A stretch of 64,000 bases of DNA from Cyclobacteriaceae bacterium. Lineage in GTDB: Bacteria > Bacteroidota > Bacteroidia > Cytophagales > Cyclobacteriaceae. The stretch is from assembly GCA_028278225.1 (NCBI GenBank), contig JANQEU010000055.1, positions 1 to 64,000 on the forward strand. Reading direction: 5' to 3'. Made by a program: the position numbers and the translations under genes. This document shows positions 34,983 through 43,583 of the stretch, one piece after another (positions within the stretch are counted from its first letter, which is position 1; each line of letters opens with the position of its first letter). The notes under the pieces were generated by a model. It did not search any database. It saw nothing but the letters and a program-made list of their open reading frames with translations, and was not told the DNA's origin.

Positions 34983-37250
34983 ATGGACAGGAGAGAGTTC
35001 ATAAAAATATCGACCATAGGCTCGTCTGTAATTTTTGTACAAAAGGAAAATTTAGCCAAAGCTGCTGTTGATGAGCCTGTACAAACGGATGGAAAGATTG
35101 ACAGAATTACCTTACCTTCAGCATGCTGGCAATGCGTATCCAGATGCGCAATTATCGGGTATGTGGAAAACAATCGCCTTGTCAAGATCGACGGGAATCC
35201 GAACTCACGGAGAAATGAAGGCAAGGTTTGTGCAAAAGGTCAGGCCGGTATTAACCAGGTGTATCATCCGGACAGGGTACTTTATCCACTTAAAAGAATT
35301 GGTAAGCGAGGGAGTGGGAAGTGGGAAAAAATATCATGGGAGGAGGCCCTGGGCCTTATTGTGGATGGAGGGGAAATTGAAGGGACGAAAGTAAAAGGGT
35401 TGCGAACGCTGAGAGAGGAAGGCACACCTGAAAAATTTCTGTTCCATTACGGAAGAATGGTGGGATCGGACTATACAATAATCCGGAATTACTTCTTGAA
35501 CGCCTATGGGACCGCCTCCATTGGAGATCATAACTCAATTTGTGTCAACGCAGGTGGAATAGCCCGGATGCTTTCCGGGGATGTAACGCCCGGCTTCCCT
35601 TTCGACGAGGCAAAATTCATTCTGAATTTTGGGAATAGCCTGTTCGAGGCAGGATTTGATCATGTGCCATTTGTTCGAAGGGTCTCCGGGATGATCGAGA
35701 ATGGAACACGGTTGGTCACATTTGATGTGAGGCTATCAAACACCGCTGCCAAATCGAATGAGTGGATTCCCGTAAAGCCAGGTACCGATCTCGCCGTGAT
35801 ACTGGCCCTCTGTAATGTCATAGTCCGCAATAAACTATACAACAAAGAGGAGTTTCAAATGTCAGCCAATGTGACAATCGAAGAATTGGAAAACCATTTG
35901 GCACACTATACTCCGCAATGGGCCGAAGAAATCTCCGGTGTCCCTACTCATAAAATAATATCGATCGCAAAAGAATTCGGTTCTACGAAATTCAGCGTGG
36001 CAATTTCTCAGCGTGGAGCATTCATGCATTTCAATGGTGTTCAGACTCAAAGAGCCATTTATTTGCTAAATGCACTTTCCGGAAACCTGGGATCTCAGAA
36101 GGTTGTAATGGAATTCCCCCAATGGGATTATCCATTTCCATTTCCTGATGGGGCAAAAGACAGACTAGATCTGTTTGAAGGAGAAAAAGGTAAATATGTG
36201 ATTACAGCCGGCAATGTTTCCCACCAGATCTGTCATATGATAGATATTGAAAAGGATAAACCGGAGCTGTACATGGTTTATTGCCACAATCCCGTGTACT
36301 CAAATGGTGATTGCAATCAAAATGCAAGGATCTACGGGGATACAAAGAAGATCCCATTCCTGGTTGCCATAGATGTGGCTTTAAGTGAAACCTCGGAACT
36401 TGCGGATCTGGTCCTTCCGGACACAACGTACCTGGAGCGATGGACCTGTGAAACCGGCCGGGCTCCCAAAGGAATTGCAGAATACTATATCAGACAACCA
36501 TTAACGGAACCCCTGGGAGAAAGCAGAAATTTTGTTGATGTTGCCTGTGACCTTGCCGCCAGGCTGGATCTGGATCTGGGTTTTTCATCCTCAGAGGAAT
36601 TCGTGAGGGAAACATGTAATAACACGGCAGTAATTAAAGATGCCGGTGGATTCGATTTTATGAGGAAAAATGGTATTTATCAGGATGACAATACCGGCAC
36701 CTCATTTGTTCAACGCAGAAAGATCAACATCAGATCCGAAGAGCTTCGAAAAAAAGGATTTTCAGGTATACCAGGCTGGATGCCGATTCCCGGGCATGAT
36801 AAACTGGACGACAATGAACTGATACTTACTACTTTCAAGACCAATGTGCAAACCCATTCGAGAACTCAAAACTGCAAATGGCTGACCGAATTATTCCATG
36901 AAAATCCCGCATGGATCAATACCAAAACAGCTGAACGGCTGGGCGTAGAAAACGGGAGCTTAATAAAAATCAATTCTCCCATAGGAAGTTTGATAACCAA
37001 AGCAAGGGTAACCCAGGGAATTCATCCGGATGCCATTTCCATCTCTAATCACGGAGGCCACTGGGCATGGGGATTTTATGCTTCAGGCCAAAGATCTTTT
37101 GTCCACGATACAAACTTTGAGTCAGACATCAGGAATAAGTGGTGGAAAGCAAACGGCGCGCATGTGAACAGCATAATACCGAATACGGGTGACCCTATTG
37201 CCGGTTCTATGTGCTGGAATGACACGGTCGTGCGTATTGAAAAAGTCTGA
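34983..37250 (+). CDS. molybdopterin oxidoreductase catalytic subunit (PsrA/TtrA/PhsA-like)
   Basis: A 755-residue protein with a Tat-like start (MDRREFIKI). The [4Fe-4S] motif CWQCVSRC with a fourth Cys in EGKVCAKGQ is followed by the molybdopterin-binding domains and a C-terminal dinucleotide-binding domain (LTTFKTNVQTHSRTQNCKW). A Cys in NSICVNAGGIAR lies where the Mo-ligating Cys of polysulfide, thiosulfate and tetrathionate reductases sits. The substrate is probably an inorganic sulfur or related anion, but arsenic or selenium compounds cannot be excluded. It pairs with the upstream Fe-S subunit. Confidence 0.87.
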   Translation: MDRREFIKISTIGSSVIFVQKENLAKAAVDEPVQTDGKIDRITLPSACWQCVSRCAIIGYVENNRLVKIDGNPNSRRNEGKVCAKGQAGINQVYHPDRVLYPLKRIGKRGSGKWEKISWEEALGLIVDGGEIEGTKVKGLRTLREEGTPEKFLFHYGRMVGSDYTIIRNYFLNAYGTASIGDHNSICVNAGGIARMLSGDVTPGFPFDEAKFILNFGNSLFEAGFDHVPFVRRVSGMIENGTRLVTFDVRLSNTAAKSNEWIPVKPGTDLAVILALCNVIVRNKLYNKEEFQMSANVTIEELENHLAHYTPQWAEEISGVPTHKIISIAKEFGSTKFSVAISQRGAFMHFNGVQTQRAIYLLNALSGNLGSQKVVMEFPQWDYPFPFPDGAKDRLDLFEGEKGKYVITAGNVSHQICHMIDIEKDKPELYMVYCHNPVYSNGDCNQNARIYGDTKKIPFLVAIDVALSETSELADLVLPDTTYLERWTCETGRAPKGIAEYYIRQPLTEPLGESRNFVDVACDLAARLDLDLGFSSSEEFVRETCNNTAVIKDAGGFDFMRKNGIYQDDNTGTSFVQRRKINIRSEELRKKGFSGIPGWMPIPGHDKLDDNELILTTFKTNVQTHSRTQNCKWLTELFHENPAWINTKTAERLGVENGSLIKINSPIGSLITKARVTQGIHPDAISISNHGGHWAWGFYASGQRSFVHDTNFESDIRNKWWKANGAHVNSIIPNTGDPIAGSMCWNDTVVRIEKV

Positions 37251-37304
37251 ATACTGCGCTTGAGGGGAATCAAATCAAAAATGGAGATCGCCTGCAACTT
37301 TACA

Positions 37305-37348
37305 TTGATGATCTACGTATATTGAATAAGAAATACATAGATAATCAA
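37305..37348 (+). promoter_or_regulatory. PadR operator, inverted repeat
   Basis: TTGATGATCTACGTAT (37305-37320) and ATACATAGATAATCAA (37333-37348) are 16-bp arms of an inverted repeat with 14 matches and a 12-bp spacer. The second arm ends 7 bp before the PadR start. Such placement suggests self-repression. Confidence 0.6.
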
Positions 37349-37355
37349 CGTAATT

Positions 37356-37691
37356 ATGGCATCTAAAGGCCTGATGGCAGCATCGACCAAACCACTGATC
37401 TTATCCATTTTAAAAGAGGGTAAGAATTACGGTTATAACATCACACAACGTGTAAAAGAACTTTCAGGCGGATTGTTGGAATGGTCGGATGGCATGCTCT
37501 ACCCTGTATTGCACCGATTGGAACGGGATGGTTTCATCACCTCCGAATGGATCATTACGGATTCCGACAGAAGGCGAAAATACTATTCCATTACCGAATC
37601 CGGGAAAAAGGAGCTCATAATGGAAAAAGAAAACTGGCTGAATGTTCACGCCATGTTGGCACAACTCTGGGGATTAAAACCTTCATTTTAG
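37356..37691 (+). CDS. PadR-family regulator
   Basis: A 111-residue winged-helix PadR protein (LILSILKEGKNYGYNITQRV, GMLYPVLHRLERDGFITSEW, RRRKYYSITESGKKEL). Its stop overlaps the GTG start of the permease gene by one base (TAGTG), the usual PadR-permease coupling. It probably represses the pair until a membrane-active compound is sensed. Confidence 0.9.
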   Translation: MASKGLMAASTKPLILSILKEGKNYGYNITQRVKELSGGLLEWSDGMLYPVLHRLERDGFITSEWIITDSDRRRKYYSITESGKKELIMEKENWLNVHAMLAQLWGLKPSF

Positions 37692-40393
37692 TGTACGATC
37701 TGGAGAAAGAAATTGGGAACTGGCTGACGCAGCTTAGGAAAAATCCCGGTTTCGAAGATGGCGACATAGTCGAAATTGAGGATCACATCAGGGATAATAT
37801 CGAATACGAATTAGGAAAAGGGCGTACGCCGGAAGAGGCCCTCAGGAATGCAATTTCGTCATTTGGTTCGCAGGAAGTAATGAGTGATGAAATGATAAAA
37901 TCAAGGACGGCTTCCATGAAAAAGCCCCGGAAACATCAATTCGAACCGATCGAAACAAATTCCATGAACCCGATAACCCAGCAAGCGGTCATGATGCTGA
38001 ACTACCTGAAGGTGGCCATCAGGAACTTTAACAGGAATCGGTTATACTCTTCAATTAATGTTTTCGGACTGGCCCTCGGAATGGCGCTTTGTCTCACAAT
38101 CAGCTTCTGGGTTCAGCGGGAGCTCAGTTATGATAACTTTCACAAAAAAGCTGACAGGATCTACCGGCTTGAACGGACGCTTTTCCGGGATAATGCGTTT
38201 AGCAGATGGCCGATTACCTCCTATCTGTACAGGGATGGATTAATTGATGACTTCCCCGAAATAGAGAATGCCACCCGGATCTGGAGAAGAGGGTTTGTCG
38301 TAAAGGATAAATCCAACAATACGCACAGACAGGAATTATATGCAGCAGACAATTCCATTTTCAAGATCTTTGATTTCAAGCTGGATGAAGGCAATCCCGA
38401 ATCGGCGCTTGCCGACCCGCTGACGATCGTACTGACAAGAGAGCGGGCTAAATTATACTTCGGAACCGATGACGTCATTGGTAGTCACCTGCAACTGGAG
38501 TGGCAGGGAAAATGGACCGATTTCAAAATAACAGGGTTGCTGGAAGAAGTACCGCAGCACTCGCATATCCATTTCAATATGCTGGTATCAATGTCTTCCT
38601 ACCCGGATACACGATTTGAAAATTGGAGAAGCAATTACCTCTACACTTATGTATTGGCAAGAGAAAATACGATCAGAAGCGATCTTGAAACAAAGCTCCG
38701 GAAATTTGTTAAATCAAGGCTGGAGGTGCATTACGGAGATCTGACCGGGCCGGACACCGACATTCACGATGTGCTCAAACTGGTTCTGTTTCCCATCACA
38801 GATATTCATCTGGATCCCAGCCCCAATTATGAGATCGAGGCGGGAGGTAACAGATCATCCGTATTTATTTTCGTCTCGATTGCATTATCCATACTGGCTA
38901 TTGCCTGTCTGAACTTCATTAATCTTTCTACAGCCAGGGCTAACCACCGTGCGCTGGAAGTAGGCTTAAGAAAAACCTTTGGAGCAAACAGAAGACTCCT
39001 GAGAAGTCAATTCATAATGGAATCCATATTGCTTGCTGTTGCTGCCTATTTCATTGCAATCCTCATGGTATTCTTTCTCGTTCCCACCTACAATAAGGTG
39101 TTTGGAGACGAAATGACTTTAGATTCTATTATGCAATTAGATCATCTCATTGTTTTTCTGATAATTGCCATTGCCGTCGGATTCGTTTCAGGTATTTATC
39201 CCGCATTCTTTCTGACAAGGTTCAAACCAATCCAGGTGCTGCAGAAAAAGTTTTACCAGGGTAGCAAAAGGTCTGCTTTCAGGAGAAATCTGGTAGTGAT
39301 ACAGTTCATTATTTCCATCATCCTGATCATAGGGGTACTCACCGTATCCAAACAAATGCAATTCATAGGAAATACGCCACTTGGCTTTGATAAGGAGAAC
39401 ATGGTCTTAATTGAGGCTCGCGGAGAACAGATACCCAAAGGCTACGCAGCTTTTCGTAATGAGCTATTGCAAAATCCTCAAATTGCGTCCGTTTCCGGAT
39501 CCTATGATGTTCCGGGTGACCGTTTCTTCAGTAACACCTATTTTTCAACAATAGATGATACGGAAGGTATCATGATGCAATACATGACCGTAGGTTATGA
39601 TTTCATTGAAAACTACAACATCAACTTAATTGCAGGGAGAAGCTTTTCGCGCGATCTGAGCACTGATACGGCAGGAGTAATTATCCTTAATGAAGCCGCT
39701 GTAAAACGAATTGGCTGGAACGAGGATGAGGCGATCAATAGAAAATTATCCGCCTTCCGGGACGAATTAAAAATTGTGGGTGTTGTGACAGATTTCAACT
39801 TCAAATCCGTACACACGGAAATCGAACCCCTGGTCTTGATCCTTTATCCGGAAGGTTTGAACAGAATATCAGTCAGGGTGCAATCCGGTGAGACCGAAAG
39901 CGTTCTCGAATTCATCCGCCAGACATGGGATAAGGTTTATCCGGGGGAGCAGCTTGCCTACGGTTTTCTGGATGACCGAATAAGCCAGCACTACCAAAGT
40001 GAAAAGAAAATGCAAAGCCTGTTTGTGGTATTTTCATCCCTTTCAATATTTGTAGCCTGCCTGGGTCTCTTTGGTCTGGCGGCATTTATCGCGGAAACAA
40101 GATTGAATGAAATTGCAATTCGTAAAGTGCTGGGCGCCTCACCTTTTAGTGCAATCATGTTATTATCGAAAGATGTCATTAAATGGATGATCATCGCAAA
40201 TATCCTCGCCATACCCATTGGGTGGTTGGTAATGAATGAGTGGTTGCGGAATTTTGTCTATCGGGTCGAGATCGGATGGGTTGTTTTCCTTGTGACATTT
40301 CTCATTACAATGATCATTGCTCTGACTACTTTCAGTCTCCAGGCTATCAGGGCAGCCTATGCCAATCCTGTCGATTCAATAGCCTATCAGTAA
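37691..40393 (+). CDS. MacB/FtsX-type ABC permease with prefix domain
   Basis: A 900-residue protein from the GTG at 37691. An upstream-extended frame from 37481 merely reads through the PadR gene in another frame. Residues 1-75 form the soluble prefix domain found in PadR-linked permeases (VEIEDHIRDNIEYELGKG...EEALRNAISSFGS). Then come two copies of the set membrane helix, MacB-like periplasmic domain and three-helix FtsX domain (LNFINLSTARANHRALEVGLRKTFGA; LNEIAIRKVLGAS). It has no ATPase domain. It probably moves lipids or peptides, or senses antimicrobial compounds, with an ATPase encoded elsewhere. Confidence 0.87.
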   Translation: MYDLEKEIGNWLTQLRKNPGFEDGDIVEIEDHIRDNIEYELGKGRTPEEALRNAISSFGSQEVMSDEMIKSRTASMKKPRKHQFEPIETNSMNPITQQAVMMLNYLKVAIRNFNRNRLYSSINVFGLALGMALCLTISFWVQRELSYDNFHKKADRIYRLERTLFRDNAFSRWPITSYLYRDGLIDDFPEIENATRIWRRGFVVKDKSNNTHRQELYAADNSIFKIFDFKLDEGNPESALADPLTIVLTRERAKLYFGTDDVIGSHLQLEWQGKWTDFKITGLLEEVPQHSHIHFNMLVSMSSYPDTRFENWRSNYLYTYVLARENTIRSDLETKLRKFVKSRLEVHYGDLTGPDTDIHDVLKLVLFPITDIHLDPSPNYEIEAGGNRSSVFIFVSIALSILAIACLNFINLSTARANHRALEVGLRKTFGANRRLLRSQFIMESILLAVAAYFIAILMVFFLVPTYNKVFGDEMTLDSIMQLDHLIVFLIIAIAVGFVSGIYPAFFLTRFKPIQVLQKKFYQGSKRSAFRRNLVVIQFIISIILIIGVLTVSKQMQFIGNTPLGFDKENMVLIEARGEQIPKGYAAFRNELLQNPQIASVSGSYDVPGDRFFSNTYFSTIDDTEGIMMQYMTVGYDFIENYNINLIAGRSFSRDLSTDTAGVIILNEAAVKRIGWNEDEAINRKLSAFRDELKIVGVVTDFNFKSVHTEIEPLVLILYPEGLNRISVRVQSGETESVLEFIRQTWDKVYPGEQLAYGFLDDRISQHYQSEKKMQSLFVVFSSLSIFVACLGLFGLAAFIAETRLNEIAIRKVLGASPFSAIMLLSKDVIKWMIIANILAIPIGWLVMNEWLRNFVYRVEIGWVVFLVTFLITMIIALTTFSLQAIRAAYANPVDSIAYQ

Positions 40394-40412
40394 TCCGTAG
40401 AAGGCTTCTTGA

Positions 40413-43019
40413 TCACTCATATCTCAGGGAGTCAATGGGGTTTTGGTGTGCGGCCCGGTAGCTCTGAAAAAGTATGCAGGCCAAAGCGATCAGGTATACT
40501 GCCAATCCTGCTATTGCGAAGATCCACCAGCTTATTTCCGCGCGATAAGCAAAGTCCTGCAGCCACTTTTTCATAGCCAGGACCGAAAACGGGATGGCCA
40601 GGACAAAGGCCATCATGAGCCACTTGCTGGTATCCTGAATAAACAGGAGATGTATATCCAATGTAGAGGCGCCAAAGACTTTGCGAATACCTATCTCCTT
40701 GGTGCGCCTGAGAATGGTATAAAACATTAATCCCAATATCCCCAGACAGGACAGGATAATGGCTAGTGCCGAAAGAACAGCCGTAATCATCCCCATCTTT
40801 CGATCCGTAGTATACCACGAAGCAAATTCCTTATCCAAAAATGTATAATCTATCGGCCGGTTGGCTACAAATGATCCCCAGACGTCATTTACAAACGAGA
40901 CGGTTTTGGCAATTTCGTCAGAAGCTATCCTGATGCTTATGAAACTTTCCGTCCCTGGCCGGATAAGGACCATACCCATTGGGTCAATGGCATTGTGCAG
41001 TGACTCAAAATGAATGTCCTGAATGACACCGATCACATGGAAAACGGTGTCCAGCCTGTATCTTTTCCCAATTGGATCATCCCAGCCAAGTTTTTTGACG
41101 GCAGTCTCATTCAATACGATGGCAAGATTGTCCGTCTTATGACCCTTTGAGAAAAACCTGCCCTCAACCAACTTCAGACCCAGGGTGTTGACATACTGCT
41201 CATCGCAATAAAATACCGTGATATGGCTATCATCATCCGCAGAATCAACGGGGTGTCCCCATGTGGAGAAATTGTTTATCCCCGGAACGCTTTCCGAACC
41301 GGATATTGATATTATGTTCCTATTGCTCGTCAGCGCCTGTTTGAAGGCGGCATGAGATTCTCCCAGATACCAGGGATTTTTGATCAGGAGTACATTTTCC
41401 TTGTTGAAACCGCGATTGGTTTCACTATTCAGATACCTGAATTGTTTAAAAATAAAAATGGACCCTGCCAGAAAAAACATGCAAATCATGAACTGCAGAA
41501 TGATCAGTTTGGAATTGAGGAATACACCTGTTTTTTTAACCCCGGTGACAGCTTTCTTCTCTTTTAGCATATCTGAAGACACCAGCATGACTGCCGGATG
41601 CAGTCCGGATAAGATTCCCAGCGCAACAACAATGGACAGCACCAGCACGATATTTTGAGAAGAGTAGAGGAATTGCCTGTCTATCTGTCTGTCAACGAAA
41701 GATTCGAAATCGGTGAAGAAGAATTCAATGGTACATATTGCGATAAAAAGTGCTACAAGAAAAATTATGACTGAGTCGAGGACCAGGTAACCGGTTTCCT
41801 GAAATAGAGATGCGCCATTTACTTTCTTTACCCATGTTTCTTTTTTTCTGCCGATCGAATGACTGGTATGCAGATTGACAAAGTTGATAACTGAAATGAT
41901 CAGGATAAACACTGCCAATGCCGGGAAGAAGCTTACGGCAAAATAACTTCCCTTGGAAGATTCATAGCTGGCCTTATGGACGATTGAATTTAAATGAATG
42001 TCATCCAGGGGTTGCAACAGGTAAGTACTTCTGCTATAGTTGAAATAATCGGTACCGTAGAATCTTTCCATAAAAGCAGGCAGCCGTTCCTCCACCTGTT
42101 TGCTCTGTTCCGTATTTTGAAGCAGCACATAAGTTTTCAAAAAATGATTGAGCGGATTCGGGTTGTTCATAAACGGAAAAGAAGAAGAGGATATGAGAAA
42201 ATCAGGAGCCATGTGGGAATTGGGTGAAAAGTCATCAAAAACACCCGTGATGACATAGTTTTTCTCACTTATGCCCAAATCACTGGATTCAATTGCGATG
42301 TTGTTGCCTGTTGGATTGGATTCATTGAAGAGTTTGAGTGCGGCAGACTCGCTAATTACAACCGATCCCGGCGACCTCAGACATTCACTTGTATTGCCAT
42401 GTATGAGTGAGGTGCCAAAAACTTCGAAGAAAGTGGCATCCGCTGCAAGAACGTACTCCTCGCGAAATACCTTGTCAGCCTTCATGACAATGTTGTTCTC
42501 GCTATGATATAACCTGGTCGTGGTTATGACTTCCGGAAATTCCGCACGGAGTGCCTCCGCAAAAGGAGCAGAGACGGAGGTACCAAATTTTTCACCACCC
42601 TGCCAGTTGCGGATGACCCTGAAAACGCGCTCACTATTCGGAAATGACCTGTCGTAAGTGAGTTCATGTGAAACAAACGCCCAGATCAGAAATGAAACCC
42701 CGATGCCAATAACCAAACCAAACAGATTAACAGCTGTGAGCACCTTGTTCTTTAAATAAGTCTTACCGGATATCTTCAGGTGAAATCTAAGCAGCGTAAA
42801 AAATCTGCCATTGAAGATCTTCATATCCCGGAATGCAAACGGCCGTAGCAGGTTTACTACCTGAAACCAATATCGGAACTTTGTCTTCCACGAGTTTGAC
42901 TTTGCATCATTGTAGTATTCATGCAGATCACCCTGAATGGCTTCATGAAGATCCGGGTCACAAAACCATGAAAGGATCTTGTCCGCAAGTCTTGGTGGTC
43001 TGTTGCGTCTTGATCTCAT
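40413..43019 (-). CDS. MacB/FtsX-type ABC permease with prefix domain
   Basis: An 868-residue protein. The N-terminal ~70 residues are a short prefix (LADKILSWFCDPDLHEAIQG, DLHEYYNDA) seen in PadR-linked permeases. Two MacB-periplasmic/FtsX sets follow, with the second FtsX carrying RRTKEIGIRKVFGAST and the end NPIDSLRYE. The gene is downstream of its own PadR gene (85-bp gap) and converges with the 37691 permease. No ATP-binding partner is adjacent. Confidence 0.87.
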   Translation of the reverse strand: MRSRRNRPPRLADKILSWFCDPDLHEAIQGDLHEYYNDAKSNSWKTKFRYWFQVVNLLRPFAFRDMKIFNGRFFTLLRFHLKISGKTYLKNKVLTAVNLFGLVIGIGVSFLIWAFVSHELTYDRSFPNSERVFRVIRNWQGGEKFGTSVSAPFAEALRAEFPEVITTTRLYHSENNIVMKADKVFREEYVLAADATFFEVFGTSLIHGNTSECLRSPGSVVISESAALKLFNESNPTGNNIAIESSDLGISEKNYVITGVFDDFSPNSHMAPDFLISSSSFPFMNNPNPLNHFLKTYVLLQNTEQSKQVEERLPAFMERFYGTDYFNYSRSTYLLQPLDDIHLNSIVHKASYESSKGSYFAVSFFPALAVFILIISVINFVNLHTSHSIGRKKETWVKKVNGASLFQETGYLVLDSVIIFLVALFIAICTIEFFFTDFESFVDRQIDRQFLYSSQNIVLVLSIVVALGILSGLHPAVMLVSSDMLKEKKAVTGVKKTGVFLNSKLIILQFMICMFFLAGSIFIFKQFRYLNSETNRGFNKENVLLIKNPWYLGESHAAFKQALTSNRNIISISGSESVPGINNFSTWGHPVDSADDDSHITVFYCDEQYVNTLGLKLVEGRFFSKGHKTDNLAIVLNETAVKKLGWDDPIGKRYRLDTVFHVIGVIQDIHFESLHNAIDPMGMVLIRPGTESFISIRIASDEIAKTVSFVNDVWGSFVANRPIDYTFLDKEFASWYTTDRKMGMITAVLSALAIILSCLGILGLMFYTILRRTKEIGIRKVFGASTLDIHLLFIQDTSKWLMMAFVLAIPFSVLAMKKWLQDFAYRAEISWWIFAIAGLAVYLIALACILFQSYRAAHQNPIDSLRYE

Positions 43020-43104
43020 AGTGTCCTACAGGTAAGGATTTTTCCAATTGTGAACCGGGGATATTCCAGATGTCTCTTTTCGGAATAATTCATGTGCAGG
43101 TTCC

Positions 43105-43437
43105 TTAAATGTTACCAGGTGCCAGTTCCGGAATTTTGTTCCATAGACTCATTTTGGCGTCCCGGCTTTTTACCAGCACTTTCCTTCCCAGGTTTGTCAC
43201 CCGGATAAAACGCTTTCTGCGGCCACCCCTTTCATTCGTAGATCCTCCAAGGTAAGTATCCACAAATCCCTTTTTCTCAAGCCTGGCAACCGTAGCATGC
43301 ACAGCTCCGATTGTCACGTTCCTACCAGTCTGACCCTTGATTTCCCTGCAAAGCGCCAGTCCGTAGGCTTCATCCTTCATCATCACCGCAATTAACATTA
43401 TCAACTCCTCGAACTCCCCCAAATAATCTTTACTCAT
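43105..43437 (-). CDS. PadR-family regulator
   Basis: A 110-residue PadR protein beginning MSKDYLGEFEELIMLIAVMM. The ATG at 43437 is preferred, since the frame extended to 43524 runs over the inverted repeat and adds an odd leader. It has the winged-helix text ITIGAVHATVARLEKKGFVD with Val for the first Ile, and RRKRFIRVTNLGRKVL. It is paired with the permease 85 bp downstream. Confidence 0.87.
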   Translation of the reverse strand: MSKDYLGEFEELIMLIAVMMKDEAYGLALCREIKGQTGRNVTIGAVHATVARLEKKGFVDTYLGGSTNERGGRRKRFIRVTNLGRKVLVKSRDAKMSLWNKIPELAPGNI

Positions 43438-43446
43438 ACTATTAGT

Positions 43447-43502
43447 TCTACATTGTATAACTAGTATTACGCACCTTTCTTCTATTTGTTTTACAATATA
43501 GA
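43447..43502 (-). promoter_or_regulatory. PadR operator, inverted repeat
   Basis: TCTACATTGTATAAC (43447-43461) and GTTTTACAATATAGA (43488-43502) match as an inverted repeat at 13 of 15 positions with a 26-bp spacer, starting 9 bp upstream of the PadR start. The sequence differs from the other PadR operators here. Confidence 0.5.
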
Positions 43503-43583
43503 GATAATTGCAGTGATCCAACAATTTGGCCTGTCTTCCGGTATGAGCCCGGGATACGTGGTTTCTTTCTAAGAAGAATTAAT

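Noticed and set aside
37481-37690. N-terminal 70 residues extending the first permease upstream
   Set aside because: They lie inside the PadR gene in another frame; the GTG at 37691 with TAGTG overlap is the proper start.
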